From positions 165,205 to 229,204 of the forward strand of contig JAJCYD010000014.1 of the NCBI GenBank assembly GCA_029263125.1: a stretch of 64,000 nucleotides of DNA, given 5' to 3'. How positions within the stretch are numbered: position 1 is the stretch's first letter; each line of letters begins with the position of its first letter. The notes beneath the pieces were generated by a model. It saw nothing but the letters and a program-made list of their open reading frames with translations, was not told the origin of the DNA and did not search any database. This DNA is from Solirubrobacteraceae bacterium. Its GTDB lineage: Bacteria > Actinomycetota > Thermoleophilia > Solirubrobacterales > Solirubrobacteraceae. Shown piece after piece: positions 43,613-50,468 of the stretch. A program made the translations under genes and the position numbers.

Positions 43613-43731
43613 GGGCGCGCCAGGCGGACGCGTCGGCGAGCGGCAACGCGCCACAGCGTGATCTGGCGGAAGCCGGGGCACGCTATGCCCTGCAGCACGT
43701 ATTCACCCACGAATCTGGGAGGGCACTACTC

Positions 43732-44424
43732 GTGACCGACTCGGCAATGCGTGAGCTCGCGGACGACCCGTCCTCGCGCAAACGTTTCTTCAAGATGATG
43801 GGCGGAGCCGGCGCAGTCAGCGCGTTCGGGGTCTTTCTCGCCGCGTGCGGCGACGATGACAACGACGCGGCTTCGACCTCCACCCCCGCCGAACCGGCCG
43901 AGGATGACGGTGGCAAGGGCGACCTGGCCATCCTCAACTACGCGCTGACACTCGAGTACCTCGAGGCCGACTTCTACAAGCAGGTCATCGACAGCGGCAT
44001 CGTCAAGGACCCCGCGCAGGTGTCGCTTGCCAAGCAGTTCGGCGAGACCGAGCAGACGCACGTCGATTCGCTGAAGGCCGCGATCGAGGGCATGGGCGGC
44101 AAGGCCGTCACGGCGCCCAAGACGAAGTTCCAGCCGACGCTCGACAAGGGCCTGATGGCCGTCCTGGAGACCGCGGCGACGGTCGAGAACCTCGGCGCAG
44201 CCGCGTACCTCGGCGCCGCGGGGAAGATCAAGAGCAAGGATGTGCTCGCCACCGCGCTGGCCATCCACTCCGTGGAGGCACGCCACGCGGCAGCACTGAA
44301 CTCGCTCGTCGGCCGCGGATTCGGCGGCAAGGGCGGACTTGAGGGTTCACTGCCCGACGGCGCCTTCGCCAAGGGCATGGACGAGGCCGCAGTGCTGGCC
44401 GCCGTCAAGCCGTTCCTGGCCTAG
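43732..44424 (+). CDS. Ferritin-like domain lipoprotein with twin-arginine-like signal
   Basis: The 230-residue protein has an N-terminal SSRKRFFKMMGGAGAVSAFGVFLAAC, a twin-arginine-like motif with a lipobox Cys. An acidic GDDDND linker and a ferritin-like helical domain (PF13668 type) follow: LAILNYALTLEYLEADFYKQV, ETEQTHVDSLKAAIEGMG and IHSVEARHAAALNSL. The Glu and His at these positions (E..H in helix 2, EARH in helix 4) resemble a di-metal site. GTG 43732 follows a GGGAGG site. It sits 119 bases behind ppk1, with a paralogue directly downstream. Related desiccation-associated proteins exist in other bacteria; the function here is unproven. Confidence 0.85.
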   Translation: MTDSAMRELADDPSSRKRFFKMMGGAGAVSAFGVFLAACGDDDNDAASTSTPAEPAEDDGGKGDLAILNYALTLEYLEADFYKQVIDSGIVKDPAQVSLAKQFGETEQTHVDSLKAAIEGMGGKAVTAPKTKFQPTLDKGLMAVLETAATVENLGAAAYLGAAGKIKSKDVLATALAIHSVEARHAAALNSLVGRGFGGKGGLEGSLPDGAFAKGMDEAAVLAAVKPFLA

Positions 44425-44454
44425 TCACCACCAACGAGAAAGCGAGACCCCAAC

Positions 44455-45093
44455 ATGGCTTCATCGCGACTGGTGGCTCCTGAGCTGACCACCATCAAGA
44501 TCCAGGGCGTGACACGTGAGGCATTCCTCATCCGTGCCACCCTCGCCGCAGGCGCCACATACGGCGCCATGTCGGCAGCACCGTTCATCACCAAGGCGCT
44601 GGCGCAGGAGGATGTCACGGACGTCGACATCGTCAACTTCGCGCTCACCCTCGAATACCTCGAGGCCGAGTACTACACGCGTGGCGTCGCACAGGTGAAG
44701 GACCTCTCCAAGGAGGAGAAGGAGCTCGCCGTGGAGATCCGCGACAACGAGAACGAGCACGTCAAGGCGCTCGCCGCGACCGCGAAGGATCTCGGCGGCA
44801 CTCCGGCCAAGAAGCCGTCGCTGGACTTCGGCGGCGCGCTGGCCAACCGCGCGACGTTCCTGAAGCTCGCGAACACGCTGGAGGACGCCGGGGTCAGCGC
44901 CTACAACGGCGCAGGCCCGCTGATCAAGTCGGGCGACGTCCTCAGAGCGGCCGGCAGCATCGTCCAGGTCGAGGCACGCCACGCGGCCCTCATCCGCCTG
45001 GCGCGGGGCAAGCCGCCCGCACCGCTGCCCTTCGACGAGAAGGCGACCATGGACGAGATCCTCACGAAGGTCAAGCCGTTCATCAAGGCCTAG
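44455..45093 (+). CDS. Second ferritin-like domain protein, secreted
   Basis: The 212-residue protein has an N-terminal region TREAFLIRATLAAGATYGAMSAAPFITKALAQ, probably a signal peptide. A ferritin-like domain parallel to that of the neighbour follows: VDIVNFALTLEYLEAEYYTRGV, IRDNENEHVKALAATAKDLGG and IVQVEARHAALIRLARG. Both copies keep the E-x2-H and E-x2-H pairs of the metal site. It lacks the lipobox Cys, so one paralogue appears anchored and the other free. The gene begins 30 bases after its paralogue and ends at a strong terminator, so the two form an operon. Confidence 0.85.
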   Translation: MASSRLVAPELTTIKIQGVTREAFLIRATLAAGATYGAMSAAPFITKALAQEDVTDVDIVNFALTLEYLEAEYYTRGVAQVKDLSKEEKELAVEIRDNENEHVKALAATAKDLGGTPAKKPSLDFGGALANRATFLKLANTLEDAGVSAYNGAGPLIKSGDVLRAAGSIVQVEARHAALIRLARGKPPAPLPFDEKATMDEILTKVKPFIKA

Positions 45094-45119
45094 CTGCGGC
45101 TGGGCTGCAGGGATCGCGA

Positions 45120-45142
45120 GGGGCCCGGCATCGCCGGGCCCC
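45120..45142 (+). terminator. Terminator of the ferritin-like operon
   Basis: GGGGCCCGGC (45120-45129) and GCCGGGCCCC (45133-45142) form a perfect 10-bp GC stem with a 3-base loop, 26 bases after the stop. No run of T follows. Confidence 0.75.
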
Positions 45143-45181
45143 CTCGTCGTCGACACCTACGCGGCCGACGCCCGAGCGGCC

Positions 45182-45505
45182 GTGGTGCGCATCGTCAAGG
45201 TGCAGTCCAAGGGCGGCGCGCGTTCGGAGTCCGTCACCGTGAAGAACTTCGGGCGCAAGTCGGTGAACCTGCGCCGCTTTGTCCTGCGCGATGCCGACGA
45301 CCATGCGATCCGCCTGCAGACGACGACGATCAAGTCCAAGCGATCGCTGCGGATCGTCACCGGATGTCGCAAGGGCACCAAGAAGGCGGTGCGCCGCGGC
45401 GCGCGCTACTACGCCTGTCGCTCCAAGCAGTTCTGGGACGACGCGGGTGACGTCGTCGAGCTCGTCAATCCCAAGGGCGCGCTGGTCTCCAAGAAGAAGA
45501 CCTGA
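45182..45505 (+). CDS. Lamin-tail-like domain protein, no signal peptide visible
   Basis: The 107-residue frame is a lamin-tail domain (LTD). It contains VRIVKVQSKGGARSESVTVKNFGRKSVNLRRFVLRDADDHAIRL, KSKRSLRIVTGC and QFWDDAGDVVELVNPKGALVSKK, an immunoglobulin-like beta sandwich. In bacteria these domains sit in secreted proteins after a signal peptide. Here the nearest start is GTG 45182, only 40 bases after the terminator hairpin, with no room or start codon for a signal sequence. A truncated relic or a cytoplasmic product are both possible. Cys residues (C..C near 80-95) could pair. Confidence 0.6.
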   Translation: MVRIVKVQSKGGARSESVTVKNFGRKSVNLRRFVLRDADDHAIRLQTTTIKSKRSLRIVTGCRKGTKKAVRRGARYYACRSKQFWDDAGDVVELVNPKGALVSKKKT

Positions 45506-45514
45506 TCGGGGCGC

Positions 45515-47500
45515 CTACCAGTGCACGCCCTTCATGATGTTCGCCATCGCGATCTGCTCGACGCTGGCCTTCTCGGCAGCCTGCGGGTCCTTCTCCCCCT
45601 TGGAGGCCGCTGAGTCGGGGAAGATCTTGTAGGCCATGTGCAGGATCTGGTCGACGGCCTTCGGCGCGACCGCGTAGAGCACCTCGCCGGCCGTTCCCAG
45701 CTTCGTGTTGAGCGACTTCGGGCGGGCTCGCATCCCCTCGCAGATGAGGTCGGCGGCCTCGTCGGGGCTGATCGTCGGGAAGTGGTCGTAGAGCTTGGTC
45801 GGGGCGATCATCGGCGTTCGCACCAGCGGCATGTGGATCGTCGTGAAGCTCACCCCATCGCCGATGACCTCCGATGAGGCCACGCGCGTCCACGCGTCCA
45901 GCGCGGATTTCGATGCGACGTAGGCGCTGAAGCGCGGCGGGCTGGTCTGCACGCCGATCGAGCTGACGTTGACGATGTGGCCGAACTTGCGCTCACGCAT
46001 GTGCGGCAGCAGGCACATGATCATCTTGATCGCGCCGAAGTAGTTCAGCTGCATCGTGCGCTCGAAGTCGTGAAAGCGGTCCTCCGACAGCTTGACCGAG
46101 CGGCGGATCGATCGCCCGGCGTTGTTGACGAGGAAGTCGATCGCGGGATGGTCGGCCAGCACGCGCGCCACGACCTCCTCGATCGCGTCCATGTCCGAGA
46201 GATCGGCGCTGTAGACGTGCGCGGTGCCGCCGGCGGCCTCGATCTCCTCGCGCAGCGTCTCGAGCTTCTCCACGCCGCGCGCGACGAGCAGCGGCACGCC
46301 ACCGGCGGCGGCGACCTTCAGGGCGGTCGCGCGGCCGATCCCGCTGGACGCACCCGTGATGACGACCGTGCGCCCGTTGATCAGGTGCGCGAACGAGCGG
46401 TCCTTGTAGAGGTCGGGATCGAGCGTGCGCTCCCAGTAGTCCCACAGCTTGTCGGCGTAGGTATGCAGCTGTGGCACCTCGATGCCCGTGCCGGCCAGCG
46501 CGCGCTCGGTGTCGCGGGTGTCGAACTGGGGCGCCAGCGCCATATGCTCGACGACCTCCTCGGGGATGCCGAGATCCGCCAGCAGCGTGCGCCGCATGTC
46601 GCGCGCCTGGGGCAGCTTCATGAGCATCGAGAGCGTGCCCTTGGGCAGCGCGTCGGTCAGGCGCTTGTCGATACGCAGCGCCAGTTGCGGCGCATGCGCG
46701 GCCTTGGCGAAGGCGTTCAACGACTCGCCCACACGCATCGCGGTGGGGTTGGTGAGGTGGAAGGCCTGGCCATCCAGGTCGGGCTGGTGGGCGATGTGGT
46801 CCAGCGCCGCGGCGACGAAGTCGACGGGCACGATGTTCGTGTAGCCGAGCTCGGGGCCGATCAGCGGCATCCACTCGGGCAGCGCGTGGCGCGTCTTCTG
46901 GATCGCCTTGAAGAAGTAGTAGGGCCCGTCGATCTTGTCCATCTCGCCGGTCTGCGAGTGCCCGACGACGATCGCGGGTCGATAGACGCGCCATGGCACG
47001 CTCGTCTCCTGGCGCACGAGCTTCTCGGCCTCGAACTTCGTGCGGTGATAGGCGGAGGGCAGCTCCTGGCCCTCGTCGAAGTGGTCCTCGCGGAACAGTC
47101 CCTTGCGACTGCCGGCGACCGCGACGGAGGACACGTGGTGCAGGCATCCTGCCCGCAGCGCATTGGCCAGGTCGACGACGTTGCGCGTGCCGTCGACGTT
47201 GAGGCGCTCGTTGCTGGCGTCGTCGGCGGTCATGTCGTACATCGCGGCGAGGTGGAAGACGTGGTCGACGGTTCCTCCAAGCTCGGCGATCCGCTCGTCG
47301 GAGAGCCCGAGCCGCGGCTGCCCGAGATCGCCGATGACGGGCTTGATCCGATCGCCTGCTCCCCAGCGTTCGGCGAGGCGTTGCAGGCGATCCTGCGATC
47401 CGTCGCGGACGAGCACGTGAACGTCGCCATCGCGCTCGAGCAGCCGGAGCACGAGATGACGGCCGATGAACCCGGTCGCGCCCGTCAGGAAGTAGGTCAT
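45515..47500 (-). CDS. Two-domain SDR, fatty acyl-CoA reductase-like (AcrA1 type)
   Basis: The 661-residue protein joins two reductase domains. The N-terminal extended SDR (male-sterility/NAD-binding-4 type) has TYFLTGATGFIGRHLV, VFHLAAMYDM, the catalytic YHRTKFEAEKLV and FHLTNPTAMRVG. The C-terminal classical SDR has TVVITGASSGIGRATALKVAAAGG, DFLVNNAGRSIRRSV, NVSSIGVQTSPPRFSAYVASKSAL (Ser, Tyr-x3-Lys). This order matches mycobacterial AcrA1-type fatty acyl-CoA reductases, which make fatty aldehyde or alcohol for wax esters. ATG 47500 follows GGAGGG. It is co-directional with the small membrane protein 23 bases upstream. Confidence 0.88.
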   Translation of the reverse strand: MTYFLTGATGFIGRHLVLRLLERDGDVHVLVRDGSQDRLQRLAERWGAGDRIKPVIGDLGQPRLGLSDERIAELGGTVDHVFHLAAMYDMTADDASNERLNVDGTRNVVDLANALRAGCLHHVSSVAVAGSRKGLFREDHFDEGQELPSAYHRTKFEAEKLVRQETSVPWRVYRPAIVVGHSQTGEMDKIDGPYYFFKAIQKTRHALPEWMPLIGPELGYTNIVPVDFVAAALDHIAHQPDLDGQAFHLTNPTAMRVGESLNAFAKAAHAPQLALRIDKRLTDALPKGTLSMLMKLPQARDMRRTLLADLGIPEEVVEHMALAPQFDTRDTERALAGTGIEVPQLHTYADKLWDYWERTLDPDLYKDRSFAHLINGRTVVITGASSGIGRATALKVAAAGGVPLLVARGVEKLETLREEIEAAGGTAHVYSADLSDMDAIEEVVARVLADHPAIDFLVNNAGRSIRRSVKLSEDRFHDFERTMQLNYFGAIKMIMCLLPHMRERKFGHIVNVSSIGVQTSPPRFSAYVASKSALDAWTRVASSEVIGDGVSFTTIHMPLVRTPMIAPTKLYDHFPTISPDEAADLICEGMRARPKSLNTKLGTAGEVLYAVAPKAVDQILHMAYKIFPDSAASKGEKDPQAAEKASVEQIAMANIMKGVHW

Positions 47501-47523
47501 CGGGCCCTCCGGTTTGGGGGGAG

Positions 47524-47787
47524 CTACCAGCCGCCGGGCGAGTCGGCTGCGGCCTTCGCCGCTGCCTTGCGCCGGTCCTTGCGCTTCTCGAGCTGCCACT
47601 GGAGCATCGACATGAAGAAGATGAACAGCGGGAAGGCGCCGATCAGCAGGAACCCGAAGTTCGTGACGACCTTGTCGTTCGTCTCGCCCCACCAGCCCTC
47701 GCCGCCATCGTGCGCGAGTGCCGGTGCCGTCACGACGAGCAGCGTCGTGAGCGCGAGGACCGCCGTTGTTGGCAGGCGCTTGAGCAC
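47524..47787 (-). CDS. Small membrane protein with N-terminal signal
   Basis: The 87-residue protein begins LKRLPTTAVLALTTLLVVTAPALAHDGG, a good signal peptide with an AHA-like cleavage site. It continues WWGETNDKVVTNFGFLLIGAFPLFIFFMSMLQWQLEKRKDRRKAA, one TM followed by a basic cytoplasmic tail. The GTG start is supported by TAGACT 7 nt upstream. It precedes the two-domain reductase in the same direction. It may tether or support lipid biosynthesis, but nothing proves this. Confidence 0.7.
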   Translation of the reverse strand: MLKRLPTTAVLALTTLLVVTAPALAHDGGEGWWGETNDKVVTNFGFLLIGAFPLFIFFMSMLQWQLEKRKDRRKAAAKAAADSPGGW

Positions 47788-47794
47788 GGCGCGA

Positions 47795-47800
47795 AGTCTA
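47795..47800 (-). promoter_or_regulatory. Candidate -10 box of a leaderless promoter
   Basis: TAGACT on the minus strand lies 7 nt before the GTG at 47787. Confidence 0.5.
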
Positions 47801-48167
47801 GGCGATTGCGCGGCGATGGATCGCGTCGCTCGCAGCAGGGGTCTGCATCGCGCGCGACCGAACCGCCACGACGACCGTGGCGGTCTGGCGGCATGTCCCC
47901 GCACAGCATGGGTAGCGGGTGCTATCACCAGTGCTATCCGGCGCTCTACAGCTGCGAAGAGGCGGGTGCGCGCGACTCCCCGTCGTCCAGCCGGCCGGCA
48001 GCGACGACGTCGGCGCCACGACCTTCCCGGAGGCGATCGGGTTCGCCGACGTCGACGGAGCGTGGATCGCCGCCAGGACGCGCCAGACGGGCGGGCTCTG
48101 ACGCGGCTGGGCGCGGCTCGAGCGGCCCGGCTTGGCGGTGTGGGGCGTTGTGTTGTTGCATTGCGCC
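47801..48167. other. Divergent intergenic region with possible gene fragment
   Basis: About 370 bases separate the small membrane protein and the enoyl-CoA hydratase. One plus-strand frame ends VGATTFPEAIGFADVDGAWIAARTRQTGGL, followed by a stop at 48101. It looks protein-like but no family is recognised. No hairpin or clear promoter is seen. Confidence 0.35.
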
Positions 48168-48902
48168 ATGCCCACGCTTCAGACCGTCCCCACCGCCGAC
48201 GGGATCGCGATCCTGCGCCTCGACCGTCCGCAGGCGCGCAACGCGCTGAACTCCGAGCTGCTGTCCGAGCTCGTGGATGCGCTGGAGGCCCTGGCGATCG
48301 ACGAGGACCTGCGGGTGCTGGTGTTTTCGACGACCTCAGAGCGCGCGCTGTGCTCGGGGGTCGACGTGATGGAGGAGCTCGATCACGCCGGCGGCGTCGC
48401 GCGGATGAAGACCTTCTCGCGCTTTCTGGCGGCGCTCGAGGCGTTCCCGCTGCCGACGATCGCCGTCTGCGTGGGCAACTGCGTCGGCGGCGGCGCCGAG
48501 CTCGTCGCCGGCTGTGACCTGCGCATCGCGGGCGACAACCTCAAGCTCGCGTGGGCGGGCGCGCGGCTCGGCGTGCCCGTGGGCCCGGCGCGGCTGACGC
48601 CGCTGGTCGGCGTCGCCCGCGCGAAGGAGCTGATCTTCACCGGCCGCACGATCGGCGCCCAGGAGGCGGCGGAGATCGGGCTCGTCCACGACACCGTTCC
48701 CTCGACCTTCGCGGAGGCGGCCGCGCTCAAGCTGGCCGCCCATGTCGCCGCGCATGATCAGGACGGCGTGATGATCCTCAAGGCTGCCTTCCGCGAGCTC
48801 GACGGCGCGCAGGGCCGCGTCGCGCACGAGAACGAGCTGCTGGAGGTCTTTCAGCGCAAGGGCGTAGGCCTACCGCAGGGGCCGCGACCAGACACGCGCT
48901 AG
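48168..48902 (+). CDS. Enoyl-CoA hydratase/isomerase family protein
   Basis: The 244-residue protein has the crotonase fold. It includes GIAILRLDRPQARNALNSELLSEL, an oxyanion-hole segment ERALCSGVDVMEEL, and TIAVCVGNCVGGGAELVAGCDLRIAGDNLKLAWAGARLGVPVG. The second oxyanion-hole Gly is in GGGAEL. The position of the usual catalytic Glu (LAWAGARLGV region) has Ala/Gly, so the exact reaction (hydratase, isomerase, hydrolase) cannot be given. ATG 48168 precedes the domain. Its TAG stop overlaps that of the converging arsM gene (CTAG). Confidence 0.88.
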   Translation: MPTLQTVPTADGIAILRLDRPQARNALNSELLSELVDALEALAIDEDLRVLVFSTTSERALCSGVDVMEELDHAGGVARMKTFSRFLAALEAFPLPTIAVCVGNCVGGGAELVAGCDLRIAGDNLKLAWAGARLGVPVGPARLTPLVGVARAKELIFTGRTIGAQEAAEIGLVHDTVPSTFAEAAALKLAAHVAAHDQDGVMILKAAFRELDGAQGRVAHENELLEVFQRKGVGLPQGPRPDTR

Positions 48903-49717
48903 CCGCAGCACTCCGGCTCACAACAGGCGTCCGGCTTGCGAGCGCGCACGATGGCGGCGGCCGCGTGCTCATGGACGCGATGGGTCTCGCGGATCTCGAT
49001 GTCCACGAGGCCCGCGTCGCGGAGCGAGTGCTCGAACTCCTCGCGCGTCAGCGCGCCGGCGATGCAGCCAGTCCACTCCGCGGCATCGGCGCGGGTCGCC
49101 TCGTCCATGTCCTCATCGGCGACGACGTCGGAGATCGCGAAGCGCCCGCCGGGACGCAGCACGCGAGCGACCTCGCGCAGCACCGCGGGCTTGTCGTGGG
49201 AGAGGTTGATGACGCAGTTGGAGATCACGACGTCGACGCTCGCGTCGGACAGCGGCAGCTGCTCGAGGTAGCCCTTGACGAACTCCGCGTTGTCGATGCC
49301 GGCGGCCGCGGCGTTGGAGCGCGCGAGCTCGAGCATCTCGTCGGTCATGTCCAGGCCGATCGCGCGGCCGGTGGGGGCGACGCGGCGGGCGCTGATCAGG
49401 ACGTCGGCACCGGCGCCGGAGCCGAGGTCGAGCACCGTCTCGCCGTCGTGGAGGTCGGCGACGGCCGTCGGGACGCCGCAGCCCAGCGAGTCCGCGACGG
49501 GGGCGCCGTCGGCGCCGTCGGCCTCGCCGTAGAGCGAGCCGCCGAAGACCTCGTTGCCGTCGGCATCCTGCAGGCTGACGACCGGGGCGCAGCAGGACGA
49601 GCCGGCGGCGTCGGCGCCACAGCCCGACGGAGCGTCGGTGATGGCGGTGGCCGCCGCGGCGTAGCGCTCGCGGACGAGCTCGCGGATGTCGGTGTCCGTC
49701 AGGTTCAGCTCAGCCAT
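48899..49717 (-). CDS. arsM: Arsenite methyltransferase
   Basis: The 272-residue enzyme has motif [20 protein letters not shown] and [18 protein letters not shown]. It also has the two key cysteines of ArsM, one in [21 protein letters not shown] and one in [16 protein letters not shown] Cys-rich N-terminal part ([15 protein letters not shown]) and a Cys-rich end ([10 protein letters not shown]) may bind arsenic or other metals. It methylates trivalent arsenic using SAM, forming volatile or less toxic products. The gene starts inside the 3' end of arsR, with an overlap of 13 bases, so the two are coupled and arsenic-inducible. Confidence 0.9.
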   Translation of the reverse strand: MAELNLTDTDIRELVRERYAAAATAITDAPSGCGADAAGSSCCAPVVSLQDADGNEVFGGSLYGEADGADGAPVADSLGCGVPTAVADLHDGETVLDLGSGAGADVLISARRVAPTGRAIGLDMTDEMLELARSNAAAAGIDNAEFVKGYLEQLPLSDASVDVVISNCVINLSHDKPAVLREVARVLRPGGRFAISDVVADEDMDEATRADAAEWTGCIAGALTREEFEHSLRDAGLVDIEIRETHRVHEHAAAAIVRARKPDACCEPECCG

Positions 49718-50058
49718 TGCGACAGCTCCTTGAGTGCGTCGGTACGGACGTAGTAGTAGGCCCACAGGCCGCGGCGCTCGGAGTCGACGATCCCCGCATC
49801 GCGCAGCTTGCCGAGATGGTGCGACAGCGTGGGTTGCGAGACGTCGAACAGCGGCACGAGCTCGCAGACGCAGACCTCGCCGGCGTGGTTGCGCAGCACG
49901 TCGATGAGCTGCAGGCGGATCGGGTCGCCGATCGCCTTGGCGACGTCGGCTATGCGCAGCGCATGCGCGCGATCGACGTCGGGATAGACCACCGGTTCGC
50001 AACATCGCTCGCCGGCGGCCCGCTTGGTCTTCGGAGTGAGCTCCAGGTCGGAGGGCAT
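49705..50058 (-). CDS. arsR: ArsR family arsenic-responsive repressor
   Basis: The 117-residue repressor has a winged helix-turn-helix: AKAIGDPIRLQLIDVLRNHAGEVCVCELVPLFDVSQPTLSHHLGKLRDAG, then RRGLWAYYYVRTDAL. The CVC motif in EVCVCEL at the DNA-recognition helix is the arsenite-binding site of classical ArsR proteins, and ERCCEP near the N-terminus adds further cysteines. Arsenite binding releases it from DNA. It starts at ATG 50058, 7 nt after a minus-strand -10 box within the perfect palindrome at 50069-50101. It controls arsM and probably the divergent remnant gene. Confidence 0.95.
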   Translation of the reverse strand: MPSDLELTPKTKRAAGERCCEPVVYPDVDRAHALRIADVAKAIGDPIRLQLIDVLRNHAGEVCVCELVPLFDVSQPTLSHHLGKLRDAGIVDSERRGLWAYYYVRTDALKELSQWLS

Positions 50059-50065
50059 CCATATA

Positions 50066-50094
50066 CAACTATCGATTGAACCAACGTTTGTCAA
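50066..50094 (-). promoter_or_regulatory. arsR promoter, leaderless
   Basis: On the minus strand TTGACA (50094-50089) and TAGTTG (50071-50066) are 17 bases apart. The start codon follows 7 nt later, so the mRNA would have almost no leader. Confidence 0.6.
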
Positions 50095-50101
50095 TCGATA
50101 G
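50069..50101. promoter_or_regulatory. ArsR operator
   Basis: CTATCGATTGA (50069-50079) and TCAATCGATAG (50091-50101) are perfect 11-bp inverted repeats with an 11-base spacer. They cover the arsR promoter from -35 to -10. Sequences like this (ATCAA..TTGAT type) are standard ArsR/SmtB operators. Confidence 0.8.
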
Positions 50102-50114
50102 CGTGGAGCACCCG

Positions 50115-50420
50115 ATGCCGCGCCCCAATCTCCTGCGCCGCTGCACCGCCGAGGGCCTCGCGGCATTCGCGCTGGTCTTCGCCGGCTGCGGGGCGGTCTT
50201 CGGGCTGATCATCATGGTCATGATCTACGCGACCGGGCACCCGTCGGGCGCCCACATCAACCCCGCGGTGACGATCGCCTTCACGCCGACGCGCCACTTC
50301 CCGCCGCGCGACGCCGTCGCCTACATCGGCGCGCAGCTCGCCGGCGCCACCGCTGAGCGCCTGATGGCGCGCGTGCCGTTGGTCTGTCTGCACAACGCCG
50401 GGCGAACGGGTGCACCCTGA
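50115..50420 (+). pseudogene. Remnant of aquaporin (AqpS-like) joined to start of arsenate reductase
   Basis: From ATG 50115 the frame encodes RRCTAEGLAAFALVFAGCGAV joined to FGLIIMVMIYATGHPSGAHINPAVTIAF. These are TM1 and TM2 plus the first NPA box of an MIP-family channel, with the segment normally between them missing. The protein then continues AVAYIGAQLAGAT and abruptly changes to ARVPLVCLHNAGR, the N-terminal P-loop-like motif of arsenate reductase ArsC, before a stop. So the arsenic operon's aquaporin and arsC have collapsed through deletions. The product of 101 residues cannot form a channel or a reductase. It is divergent from arsR across the operator. Confidence 0.75.
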
Positions 50421-50453
50421 GCTCGTGGGCTGAGACGCGCCGGACGAGGCTCC

Positions 50454-50459
50454 TACCAT
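50454..50459 (+). promoter_or_regulatory. Candidate -10 box of a leaderless promoter
   Basis: TACCAT lies 9 nt before the ATG at 50469 and no strong Shine-Dalgarno is seen. Confidence 0.4.
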
Positions 50460-50468
50460 GAGCCGCAG

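Noticed and set aside
45977..48517. 846-codon open frame on the plus strand
   Set aside because: Antisense to the two-domain reductase with His/Arg/Gly-rich composition and no domain; it also runs across the intergenic region into a wrong frame of the enoyl-CoA hydratase.
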